Positions 6,333 through 11,183 of a stretch of DNA of 11,183 bases are shown piece by piece. Numbering within the stretch: position 1 is the first letter of the stretch; each line of letters begins with the position of its first letter. The notes under the pieces were generated by a model, which saw nothing but the letters and a program-made list of their open reading frames with translations, was not told the origin of the DNA and did no database searches. The translations under genes were made by a program, and so were the position numbers. Source of the stretch: an uncultured Fimbriimonadales bacterium. GTDB taxonomy: Bacteria; Armatimonadota; Fimbriimonadia; Fimbriimonadales; GBS-DC. The stretch lies in contig CALAMM010000017.1 of the NCBI GenBank assembly GCA_937925775.1, forward strand, positions 1 to 11,183. Direction: 5' to 3'.

Positions 6333-6635
6333 CTACCGCGCCCAGAGGCTACCCACTAACACGCCTCCCACCCAAATCGTCAAATAGGCGACCGCGCCGA
6401 ACCGCAACCAACGGCGCACAAACTGGGGGTTCCGGCGACGATACCACTCGGCAAGACCGACCGCCATGCCCAATGTCAGGAACTTCACCGCGAAAAATGC
6501 CCCCCAACTCACCTGAATCAACCAGTTCACAATCGGGTTGAACTCGGTCGCATACCCCTGCGTGATAAGCCAGTAGGTGCTGAAAGCGTCTGCAGCAACC
6601 AGGAGAATCAGCCCCCAGGTCTCCTTGTGGCGCAT
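6333..6635 (-). CDS. Small integral membrane protein, DUF5658-like
   Basis: A 100-residue protein with about three membrane segments (residues 8-25, 43-61 and 78-96). It resembles DUF5658-type proteins: an Asp in the first helix (ADAFSTYWLI, Asp16), the EFNPIVNW motif (Glu31, Asn33, Pro34) after it, and a helix beginning VKFLTLG with Lys51. Function is unknown. A basic patch, EWYRRRNPQFVRRWLR, lies between helices 2 and 3 and probably faces the cytoplasm. The start at 6635 has no visible Shine-Dalgarno. The gene is divergent from the M32 peptidase with 49 nt between starts, and convergent with DUF1501 (7 nt between stops). The family assignment is from remembered motif pattern and is less sure than the membrane prediction. 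Confidence 0.75.
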   Translation of the reverse strand: MRHKETWGLILLVAADAFSTYWLITQGYATEFNPIVNWLIQVSWGAFFAVKFLTLGMAVGLAEWYRRRNPQFVRRWLRFGAVAYLTIWVGGVLVGSLWAR

Positions 6636-6639
6636 GCTG

Positions 6640-6675
6640 GCTGAATCAGCAACTTTCGTGCCACAGAGGTATAAT
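6640..6675. promoter_or_regulatory. Divergent promoter region with consensus -10 for the M32 peptidase
   Basis: TATAAT at 6670-6675 lies only 9 nt before the ATG at 6685, with no convincing -35. GCTGA (6640-6644) and TCAGC (6646-6650) form a short palindrome near the start of the divergent membrane protein gene and could be an operator. On the minus strand GATTATACC near 6676-6668 is a possible weak -10 for that gene. Confidence 0.5.
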
Positions 6676-6684
6676 CGCCTTGCT

Positions 6685-8193
6685 ATGGATGCCCGAGCAA
6701 TCTATCAGAATTTGGAGAGTTGGCAGAAAGAGACGGCGTTGTTAAGCTCTATTGCGGGCGTGCTGGGCTGGGATCAGCGTGTGATGATGCCCCCGAAAGC
6801 GGCGCCTTATCGTGCCAATCAGCTCGCCCTGCTGTCGGGCATGATTCATCAGCGTTCTACCGACCCGCGCGTGGGTGAGTGGCTGAGCCAGTTAGAACAG
6901 AGCGAGCTGACCCAGCCGCCCGACAGCGTGACGGCTGTCAATATCCGCCAGTGGCGACGCGAATACGACAGGCTCACCAAAATCCCCACGAATCTGGTCG
7001 TTGAGTTCACGCGCACGACGAGCCTTGCCGAGAAGGTGTGGGAAGAAGCCCGTGAGCAATCGGACTTCAGGCTGTTTCAGCCCCACCTGGAGAAGATTGT
7101 CAAGTTGGTGCGAGAGATTGCGGAGCTAGTGGGCTATGAGCGCGAACCCTACGATGCGCTGTTGGATGAGTACGAGCAGGGCATGACGGCACAGGAGGTG
7201 GAGCGTCTGTTCGAGCCGTTGCGCCGCCGCACGCCCGAGCTTGTGGCCCAGATTCAGAACGCGCCGCGCCAGCCCGACACGAGCCTTCTGCATCGCCACT
7301 ACCCGCGCGATGCGCAGGAGGCGTTCTGCCGACTAATCGCCGAAACGATTGGCTACGACTGGCAACGCGGACGCTTAGACCCCACCGTGCATCCGTTCGC
7401 CATACGCCTGACGCCGGGCGATGTGCGCATCACCACGCGCTACTACGAGGATTTCCTGAACCCGTCGCTGTTTGGCACCATCCACGAGCTGGGCCACGCG
7501 CTCTACGAGATGGGGTTGCCCGAAGAACACTGGGGCACGCCGATGGGCGCGTCCGTCTCGTTAGGCGTGCACGAGTCGCAGTCGCGCATGTGGGAAAACT
7601 TTGTGGGGCGCAGCCGCGCCTTCTGGGAGTATTTCTACCCCATCGCGCAGCGTCACTTCGACGCGCTCCGCGAGGTCGCGCTGGACGACTTCGTGTTCGC
7701 CGTCAACGCCGTGCAACCCTCCACTATCCGTGTGGAAGCCGATGAGATTACCTATAACCTACACATCTTGCTCCGCTTCGAGTTGGAACTCGCGCTGCTG
7801 CGCGACGAGCTACAGGTTGCCGACCTACCTGCGGCGTGGAACGAGCGGTTCAAGGCATACATGGGCTTCGAGCCGCCCAACGATGCGGAGGGCGTGCTCC
7901 AGGATGTCCACTGGTCTGGCGGGATGATTGGCTACTTCCCGACCTACACGCTGGGGAACCTCTATGCCGCGCAGCTGTTCGAAGCCGCAGCGCGCGACTT
8001 AGGCGACCTGCATGCCCAGTTCCGCACGGGCAAGTTCGCCCCACTGCTGGAGTGGCTGCGCGAAAAGGTACATCAGCAGGGGCAACGCTACCCCGCAAAG
8101 CAGTTAATCGAACGCATCACAGGCGAGCCACCCAGCGCAGAGCCGCTTCTGCGCTACTTCCAGCAGAAATTCGCCCCGCTCTATGGACTGTGA
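6685..8193 (+). CDS. Metallocarboxypeptidase Taq-like (peptidase family M32)
   Basis: A 502-residue cytoplasmic zinc carboxypeptidase that removes C-terminal residues from peptides. The zinc motif HELGH is at 267-271 and the family block HESQSRMWENFVGRS starts at 296, including the downstream Glu/Gln zinc and substrate residues. Other M32 hallmarks are the N-terminal LLSSIAGVLGWDQRVMMPP, the NPSLFGTIHELGHALYE context, VEADEITYNLHI, and the C-terminal HWSGGMIGYFPTYTLGNLYAAQLFE. Length equals the usual ~500 residues. The ATG at 6685 is placed by the family N-terminus; an open frame from 6577 upstream is in non-coding promoter DNA. No Shine-Dalgarno is visible and the -10 box ends 9 nt before the ATG, suggesting a leaderless mRNA. 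Gene is monocistronic as far as seen. Confidence 0.95.
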   Translation: MDARAIYQNLESWQKETALLSSIAGVLGWDQRVMMPPKAAPYRANQLALLSGMIHQRSTDPRVGEWLSQLEQSELTQPPDSVTAVNIRQWRREYDRLTKIPTNLVVEFTRTTSLAEKVWEEAREQSDFRLFQPHLEKIVKLVREIAELVGYEREPYDALLDEYEQGMTAQEVERLFEPLRRRTPELVAQIQNAPRQPDTSLLHRHYPRDAQEAFCRLIAETIGYDWQRGRLDPTVHPFAIRLTPGDVRITTRYYEDFLNPSLFGTIHELGHALYEMGLPEEHWGTPMGASVSLGVHESQSRMWENFVGRSRAFWEYFYPIAQRHFDALREVALDDFVFAVNAVQPSTIRVEADEITYNLHILLRFELELALLRDELQVADLPAAWNERFKAYMGFEPPNDAEGVLQDVHWSGGMIGYFPTYTLGNLYAAQLFEAAARDLGDLHAQFRTGKFAPLLEWLREKVHQQGQRYPAKQLIERITGEPPSAEPLLRYFQQKFAPLYGL

Positions 8194-8218
8194 GCGACCA
8201 AGCGGATGCGGAATCGTG

Positions 8219-8224
8219 TATAAT
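8219..8224 (+). promoter_or_regulatory. TATAAT -10 box upstream of the structured region
   Basis: A perfect TATAAT lies 25 nt after the M32 stop codon, with no convincing -35 at 17 nt. If used, transcription would start around 8229-8232, at the base of the stem described at 8228-8283, and would read toward anmK. Confidence 0.45.
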
Positions 8225-8227
8225 AGA

Positions 8228-8283
8228 GGTTGGCGAGGAACTATCGCTGAGAGGCTCCTTTCCGGGCGACTTCCTCACCAACC
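8228..8283 (+). ncRNA. Candidate structured RNA element, long stem with internal loop
   Basis: GGTTGG, C, GAGG (8228-8238) pairs with CCTC, A, CCAACC (8273-8283), giving 10 pairs with one C/A mismatch. Inside, after an asymmetric internal loop (AACTA against CTT), TCGC (8244-8247) pairs with GCGA (8266-8269) and closes an 18-nt loop. It sits just after a TATAAT box in non-coding DNA. It does not match a riboswitch or small RNA class I can recall. It may be the 5' leader of anmK, a small RNA ended by the next hairpin, or merely a DNA palindrome. Confidence 0.35.
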
Positions 8284-8292
8284 CCACCACAC

Positions 8293-8335
8293 GCAGGAGG
8301 CGCGGAAACCCCGCCCGCGCCTCCTGCTATAATTT
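8293..8335 (+). terminator. GC-rich hairpin followed by a U-rich run; terminator-like
   Basis: A perfect 12-bp stem is formed by GCAGGAGGCGCG (8293-8304) and CGCGCCTCCTGC (8316-8327) with an 11-nt loop. It is followed at once by TATAATTT (8328-8335), which has five T in eight. This could terminate the M32 transcript or the structured RNA just upstream. The same TATAAT (8328-8333) can also be the -10 of anmK, so terminator and promoter seem to overlap. Confidence 0.5.
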
Positions 8336-8340
8336 AGGAG
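8328..8340 (+). promoter_or_regulatory. TATAAT -10 box and AGGAG before anmK
   Basis: TATAAT (8328-8333) directly follows the hairpin and AGGAG (8336-8340) follows it. Initiation from this box would begin near 8340, leaving AGGAG mostly outside the mRNA. A transcript from the upstream box at 8219 would keep AGGAG as a ribosome site for GTG 8345 (4 nt away) or, more weakly, ATG 8355. Confidence 0.4.
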
Positions 8341-8354
8341 CGAGGTGTACCTAT

Positions 8355-8417
8355 ATGACGGCGTTCGCCAAGCGGAGGTTCCCGCCCCATCAGGCGCGGA
8401 TTCTCGGTTCCCTATGA
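8355..8417 (+). CDS. Possible 20-codon leader ORF overlapping the anmK start
   Basis: An ATG at 8355 opens a 20-residue, strongly basic peptide beginning MTAFAKRRFPPHQARI. Its TGA stop (8415-8417) overlaps the anmK ATG (8414-8416) as ATGA, the usual geometry for translational coupling. AGGAG is 14 nt upstream, farther than ideal. It may be a real leader peptide that feeds ribosomes to anmK, or chance. An alternative is that translation starts at GTG 8345 in the anmK frame, adding 23 residues to AnmK. Confidence 0.25.
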   Translation: MTAFAKRRFPPHQARILGSL

Positions 8418-9604
8418 GTAAGCCAGCGTTCTCCCTGTCGCAGTGCTTGGGCGTCTCGCTTGAGCGCGAGCGCTACATCGTCGGCTTGATGGCCGGCACC
8501 TCGCTGGACGGCATCGACGCGGCGCTGGTCAAACTCACGGGGGTAGGCGACCAGATTCAGGTGCAGACCCTCGCCACTTATCGTAGCCCCTACACCTCCG
8601 AGGAGCGCACGGGGCTACAGCGGCTCATCTGTGAGGGAAACTTAGCGGACCTATGCGCGTGGGACGCCTATCTGGGCGAGCGGTTCGCGCAGACCGCGCT
8701 CGAACTGATACAACGGGCGCAACCCCCGCGTGTGGACTTTATTGGCTCGCACGGGCAGACCGTCTGGCATGCGCCTGAAGCGACGCTGGCAGGTATGCTC
8801 GTGCCCAACAGCCTACAAATCGGGCAGCCCGATGTGATTGCGGCGCGCGTAGGGGTTCCTGTCGTCGCCGAGTTTCGCACGCGCGATCTGGCGTACGGCG
8901 GGCAGGGCGCGCCACTGGTGCCTATCGTCGATTGGCTCCTGCTGCGCAGCGAGACCGAACACCGGGTCGCCCTCAATATCGGGGGGATGGCGAATGTGAG
9001 CGTACTCCCTGCAGGGGGGACACCCGACACCGTCGTCGCGTTCGATACAGGCCCAGGCAACGCGCTCATCGACCTTGCGGTCGAGGTATCCACTCAGGGC
9101 AGCCTGACCTACGACAAGCACGGCGGCTATGCGTCGGAGGGCACGGTCGTCCCCGAACTTCTCGAATGGCTCATGAGCCACCCGTACCTTGAGCTGCCCC
9201 CGCCGAAATCCACAGGGCGAGAAACCTTCGGCGCGGACTACATAAACACGATTATGCGAGCATTTCAGTTGAAGTTGCCTTCCCTCGCTGCCACGCTCAC
9301 GGAGTTCACGGCGGCGTCTATCGAGCATGCCCTGCGACGGTTCGTGTTGCCTGAGTACCCGATACAGCGGATGATTGTTTCAGGCGGCGGCGTGCATAAT
9401 CCCGTGCTGATGGCAAGGCTTCGGGCGCGCCTACCTGAGGTCCAGATTGTGTCGTCCGCTCACTATGGGATCGACCCCGATTTCAAGGAAGCTGTTGCCT
9501 TCGCGGTGTTGGCGGATCGATTCTTGCAGGGGTTGCCTGCGACTTACCCAAGCACGACGGGCGTGCGCCAGCCGACGCGGGCAGGCAAGCTCGCGTTGCC
9601 GTGA
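8414..9604 (+). CDS. anmK: Anhydro-N-acetylmuramic acid kinase
   Basis: A 396-residue cytoplasmic kinase that opens the 1,6-anhydro ring of anhydro-MurNAc and phosphorylates it to MurNAc-6-phosphate, in peptidoglycan recycling. Motifs are in family order: YIVGLMAGTSLDGIDAALV (21-39) with the phosphate loop GTSLDG, FIGSHGQTVWH from 109, AYGGQGAPLVPIVD from 160 with the expected catalytic Asp at 173, NIGGMANVSVLP from 188, and FDTGPGNALID (210-220). Length is close to the usual ~370-390; the extra is a ~20-residue N-terminal tail (MSKPAFSLSQCLGVSLERER) before the first strand, so the start is the least certain part. MurQ, the next enzyme of the pathway, is not in the window. The gene ends 10 nt from the convergent M23 peptidase gene, whose product also acts on the cell wall. 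Confidence 0.95.
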   Translation: MSKPAFSLSQCLGVSLERERYIVGLMAGTSLDGIDAALVKLTGVGDQIQVQTLATYRSPYTSEERTGLQRLICEGNLADLCAWDAYLGERFAQTALELIQRAQPPRVDFIGSHGQTVWHAPEATLAGMLVPNSLQIGQPDVIAARVGVPVVAEFRTRDLAYGGQGAPLVPIVDWLLLRSETEHRVALNIGGMANVSVLPAGGTPDTVVAFDTGPGNALIDLAVEVSTQGSLTYDKHGGYASEGTVVPELLEWLMSHPYLELPPPKSTGRETFGADYINTIMRAFQLKLPSLAATLTEFTAASIEHALRRFVLPEYPIQRMIVSGGGVHNPVLMARLRARLPEVQIVSSAHYGIDPDFKEAVAFAVLADRFLQGLPATYPSTTGVRQPTRAGKLALP

Positions 9605-9614
9605 GAGCGACATT

Positions 9615-10772
9615 TCAGAAGCCGTAGCCTACCGGGTCCACCGGCTCGCCGTTCACCCGCACTTCGAAATGCAAGTGCGGTCCTGTTGAGTAGCCTGTGC
9701 TGCCGACACGGGCGATTGTCTGCCCTCGTTGCACCTCTTGCCCGACCACTACGAGGATTGCCGAGCAGTGGGCGTAGAGGGTGGCGACGCCGCCGCCGTG
9801 ATCGATAATCACGGTGTAGCCGTAGCCGCGCAGGTAGCCCGCCTCCACCACCACGCCCGAATCCGCGGCGCGAATTGGGGTTCCCGCAGGGGCTGAGATG
9901 TCGATGCCCGTATGCATCTTGCGCACCTTGAAAATCGGGTGGAGCCGCATGCCGAACCCTGAAGTGAGTTTGCCGTCCACAGGGCGGATGAACCGTCCAG
10001 ACCAAGGCTGGTCGGCGCGGGCGCGTCCTTTGGGGGTCTCCATCAGCGCGCGCAGGCGGCGTGCAATCGCCTGCGATTCGGCTTCCAGCTCCGCTAGCTG
10101 CCGTTCGTAGAGGGCGCGCTCGCGGGAGATGGCTTTCAGCAGTTCCTGCTTCTCTGCCTGCGCGTCGGTCAGCTCTTGCTGCTGCGCACGCAGGTCGGCT
10201 TCCAACCCGGTAATGTGGCGCACGAGCGCGTCCATCTTCGCTTTCGCCTCTGCCACAGCGAGCTGGTCTGCGCGTACCTGTTCCAGCAGCGCACGGTCGG
10301 TCTTGACAATCTGGCGCAAGATGAAACTACGGCTATTGAGTTCGTTGATGCTACGGGCGTTGGTCAGCAGGCTCAGGAAGGAGATGCTTCGGTATTTGTA
10401 GGCGGCGCGCAGGCGTTGTGCCAGCAGGTTCTCGCGGCGGCGCAGGCGCTCTGTGAGCATTTCGAGCCGTTTGGCGAGTTCTGCCTGCTCTTTGCGGGCG
10501 TGAGCGAGTCGGGCGCGGGTGTCGCGCAGTCGCCCCGTGACGCGCGTAATCGCCTCATCCAGCTCGGCGAGGTCGCGCTTAACCTTCCGCTCCTCGCGCC
10601 GCTTCTGGTCGATGGCGCCTTTGAGCTTCCCAATCTCCCCTTGAAGCGACTTCAGCTCGCTCTGCAGTTTCTGCCGCTGCTGTGCTTTGTCGGGTTGCGC
10701 GCCCGATGGCAGACACAGCGTCAGCGCGACCACCAGCGCGGCGAGCCAACCTCCGTGTCGCACGCTGCCCAT
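9615..10772 (-). CDS. Secreted M23 peptidase with N-terminal coiled coil (EnvC/LytM type)
   Basis: A 385-residue exported protein. Residues 1-25 are a signal peptide (MGSVRHGGW, then LAALVVALTLCLP, SGA). Residues ~27-255 are Lys/Glu/Gln/Ala/Leu-rich heptads, a long coiled coil like that of EnvC. The C-terminal LytM domain has HTGID (zinc ligands His287 and Asp291), LYAH (His335) and HLHFE (His366 and zinc ligand His368), so all residues of an active peptidase are present. It should either cut peptidoglycan cross-links or, like EnvC in FtsEX systems, take part in septal wall splitting; no ftsE or ftsX is visible. The upstream open frame extends to 11099, but that part crosses the repeat cluster and lacks secretion features; ATG 10772 starts the signal peptide. 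TATACT lies 8 nt before it, with no Shine-Dalgarno. Cys20 is not in a proper lipobox. Confidence 0.92.
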   Translation of the reverse strand: MGSVRHGGWLAALVVALTLCLPSGAQPDKAQQRQKLQSELKSLQGEIGKLKGAIDQKRREERKVKRDLAELDEAITRVTGRLRDTRARLAHARKEQAELAKRLEMLTERLRRRENLLAQRLRAAYKYRSISFLSLLTNARSINELNSRSFILRQIVKTDRALLEQVRADQLAVAEAKAKMDALVRHITGLEADLRAQQQELTDAQAEKQELLKAISRERALYERQLAELEAESQAIARRLRALMETPKGRARADQPWSGRFIRPVDGKLTSGFGMRLHPIFKVRKMHTGIDISAPAGTPIRAADSGVVVEAGYLRGYGYTVIIDHGGGVATLYAHCSAILVVVGQEVQRGQTIARVGSTGYSTGPHLHFEVRVNGEPVDPVGYGF

Positions 10773-10780
10773 CAGGGCGC

Positions 10781-10786
10781 AGTATA
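10781..10786 (-). promoter_or_regulatory. TATACT -10 box directly before the M23 peptidase start
   Basis: Read on the minus strand, TATACT (10786-10781) ends 8 nt before the ATG at 10772. This matches the geometry at the M32 gene and suggests a leaderless transcript. No convincing -35 is seen in the 16-18 nt window. Confidence 0.45.
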
Positions 10787-10828
10787 CCCCAAACTTGCGG
10801 CTTGGGCGATTGTGTCCAAGCGTGTTTT

Positions 10829-10851
10829 GTCGGCGGGACGCCGAGGCTACG
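10829..10851 (-). repeat. GTAG-headed hairpin repeat, copy 1
   Basis: Read on the minus strand this starts CGTAGCCTCGGCG and continues TCCCGCCGAC. Compared with copies 2 and 3 the stem has a G-to-C change after GTAGC and one base fewer in the loop; GTAG is kept. Confidence 0.6.
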
Positions 10852-10865
10852 AGTTTGGGTATTTC

Positions 10866-10889
10866 GTCGGCGTGGACGCCGACGCTACG
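10866..10889 (-). repeat. GTAG-headed hairpin repeat, copy 2
   Basis: On the minus strand it reads CGTAGCGTCGGCG then TCCACGCCGAC. GTCGGCG and CGCCGAC form a perfect 7-bp stem around TCCA; GTAG lies just 5' of the stem. Confidence 0.6.
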
Positions 10890-10935
10890 CGGCGGGCGAG
10901 GTGTCGTTGGCGTGGGCAGTGGTGGTACGGCGGGT

Positions 10936-10957
10936 GCGACGACATTCCTGTCGTCGC
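10936..10957. repeat. Perfect palindrome with TTCC loop
   Basis: GCGACGACA (10936-10944) and TGTCGTCGC (10949-10957) form a perfect 9-bp stem around TTCC. It is preceded by GGT, shared with the copies at 10986-11010 and 11088-11114 (which lie in the opposite orientation). Confidence 0.6.
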
Positions 10958-10961
10958 GGGT

Positions 10962-10999
10962 TTTCTTGGCGGGGACGGCGGTGTTGCGACGCCAAGAAA
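10962..10999. repeat. Inverted repeat with 18-nt spacer
   Basis: TTTCTTGGCG (10962-10971) and CGCCAAGAAA (10990-10999) are perfect 10-bp complements. The right arm overlaps the family member at 10986-11010, so this looks like two repeat units in opposite orientation. Confidence 0.55.
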
Positions 11000-11014
11000 G
11001 TCGTCGCACCTGTG

Positions 11015-11036
11015 GCTTGGACATTCTTGTCCAAGC
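11015..11036. repeat. Perfect palindrome with TTCT loop
   Basis: GCTTGGACA (11015-11023) and TGTCCAAGC (11028-11036) form a perfect 9-bp stem around TTCT. A degenerate relative is at 10800-10821. Confidence 0.6.
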
Positions 11037-11043
11037 AAGGCTC

Positions 11044-11067
11044 GTCGGCGGGGACGCCGACGCTACG
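11044..11067 (-). repeat. GTAG-headed hairpin repeat, copy 3
   Basis: On the minus strand it reads CGTAGCGTCGGCG then TCCCCGCCGAC, with a perfect 7-bp stem around TCCC. It differs from copy 2 by one base in the loop. Confidence 0.6.
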
Positions 11068-11087
11068 AAGGATAGCGCACCATACTT

Positions 11088-11114
11088 GCACGACGCCAAG
11101 AATGGCGTCGCACC
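11088..11114 (-). repeat. Palindrome with TTCT loop, minus orientation
   Basis: CGACGCCA (11091-11098) and TGGCGTCG (11103-11110) form a perfect 8-bp stem; on the minus strand the loop is TTCT and the unit starts GGTG, as in the copy at 10933-10957. Confidence 0.6.
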
Positions 11115-11123
11115 AGCCTACTC

Positions 11124-11146
11124 GTCGGCGAGACGCCAGCGCTACA
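11124..11146 (-). repeat. GTAG-headed hairpin repeat, copy 4 (most diverged)
   Basis: On the minus strand it reads TGTAGCGCTGGCG then TCTCGCCGAC. The stem has lost perfect pairing relative to copies 2 and 3, yet GTAG and GGCGTC are intact. Confidence 0.5.
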
Positions 11147-11183
11147 GCGTGCGAGTAAAGAGCCTCTCCTGCAGATACTCTCG

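Larger units (their letters stand above)
10784..11146. repeat. Cluster of short palindromic intergenic repeats (REP-like)
   Basis: The region 10773-11183 has no supported gene and is filled with small palindromes of at least two kinds. The first kind, four copies in one orientation, is a GGCGTC-rich hairpin ending in CTAC(G/A). The second kind has perfect or near-perfect stems around a loop TTCT or TTCC: at 10936-10957, 10986-11010, 11015-11036 and 11088-11114. An outer inverted pair, ATACCCCAAACT (10784-10795) and AGTTTGGGTAT (10852-10862), differs by one base. A further degenerate palindrome has GCTTGG (10800-10805) and CCAAGC (10816-10821). Open frames crossing the region are by-products of its GC-rich composition. 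Confidence 0.75.

Noticed and set aside
5488..6387. 299-residue plus-strand ORF in a second frame
   Set aside because: Arg/Ala-rich shadow of the DUF1501 gene, which has clear family motifs in its own frame.
8247..8252. CTGAGA as a TPP riboswitch signature upstream of anmK
   Set aside because: CTGAGA-like sequence is present, but the other conserved TPP elements (the second-arm block and surrounding helices) are missing, and anmK is not a thiamine gene.
9605..9614. Terminator between anmK and the M23 gene
   Set aside because: Only 10 nt separate the two stop codons and no hairpin with a U tract is seen.
10710..10770. Lipoprotein signal in the M23 peptidase (Cys20)
   Set aside because: The residue before Cys20 is Leu, not Gly/Ala/Ser, so it is not a proper lipobox; a standard signal peptide fits better.
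10176..11075. 299-residue plus-strand ORF
   Set aside because: Antisense shadow of the M23 coiled coil continuing into the repeats; composition follows the opposite gene and shows no family motif.
10773..11099. N-terminal extension of the M23 peptidase by 109 residues
   Set aside because: It is an open frame through the palindromic repeats, rich in Pro/Arg/Thr; a proper signal peptide begins at ATG 10772 with a -10 box directly upstream.
10784..11146. CRISPR array
   Set aside because: The repeats are short palindromes of more than one kind, with irregular spacing (14 to 154 nt between copies of the GTAG family) and no uniform spacers; no cas gene is present.
11142..11183. Last 13 codons of a minus-strand gene entering from the right edge (ending QERLFTRTL, stop in repeat copy 4)
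   Set aside because: The frame is open to the edge, but 13 codons are too few to support a gene or name a family; it remains possible.

Overview
The window is GC-rich, densely packed bacterial chromosome with ordinary housekeeping and envelope genes plus several non-coding structures. The best taxonomic guess is an Armatimonadota (Fimbriimonadia-like), possibly thermophilic, bacterium. This rests on a PEP-CTERM protein ending in an RRRK tail, a Tat-exported DUF1501 protein, an M32 carboxypeptidase, and near-consensus TATAAT boxes lying very close to start codons. It is an inference from gene content, not a database match.

Layout: (1) 1-299 is the 3' end of trpB. (2) 300-1260 holds a terminator hairpin, a PEP-CTERM surface protein on the minus strand, its hairpin-rich 5' leader and a good sigma70-type promoter. 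(3) 1365-2491 is a two-gene plus-strand unit, an OsmC/YhfA-like protein followed 2 nt later by a PlsC-type acyltransferase, whose 3' end overlaps a convergent gene by 95 nt. (4) 2397-3930, minus strand, is a membrane-anchored PIG-L/LmbE-type deacetylase preceded by tRNA-Ser(UGA). (5) 3969-6325, plus strand, has an ornithine cyclodeaminase/mu-crystallin family protein and a Tat-exported DUF1501 protein. (6) 6333-8193 has a small DUF5658-like membrane protein divergent from a metallocarboxypeptidase Taq (M32) that appears leaderless. (7) 8194-8413 is a structured intergenic region with two TATAAT boxes, two stem-loops and a 20-codon ORF overlapping the next start. (8) 8414-9604 is anmK. (9) 9615-10772, minus strand, is a secreted coiled-coil M23 (EnvC/LytM-type) peptidase, also apparently leaderless. 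(10) 10773-11183 is about 410 nt of non-coding DNA packed with short palindromic repeats resembling REP elements.

The genes do not form one pathway. Several touch the cell envelope (surface PEP-CTERM protein, acyltransferase, PIG-L deacetylase, DUF1501, anhydro-MurNAc kinase, M23 peptidase). I did not find a clear new multi-gene system. The most interesting signals are non-coding: the repeat cluster at 10800-11146, the structured region upstream of anmK, and the hairpin-rich leader of the PEP-CTERM gene.
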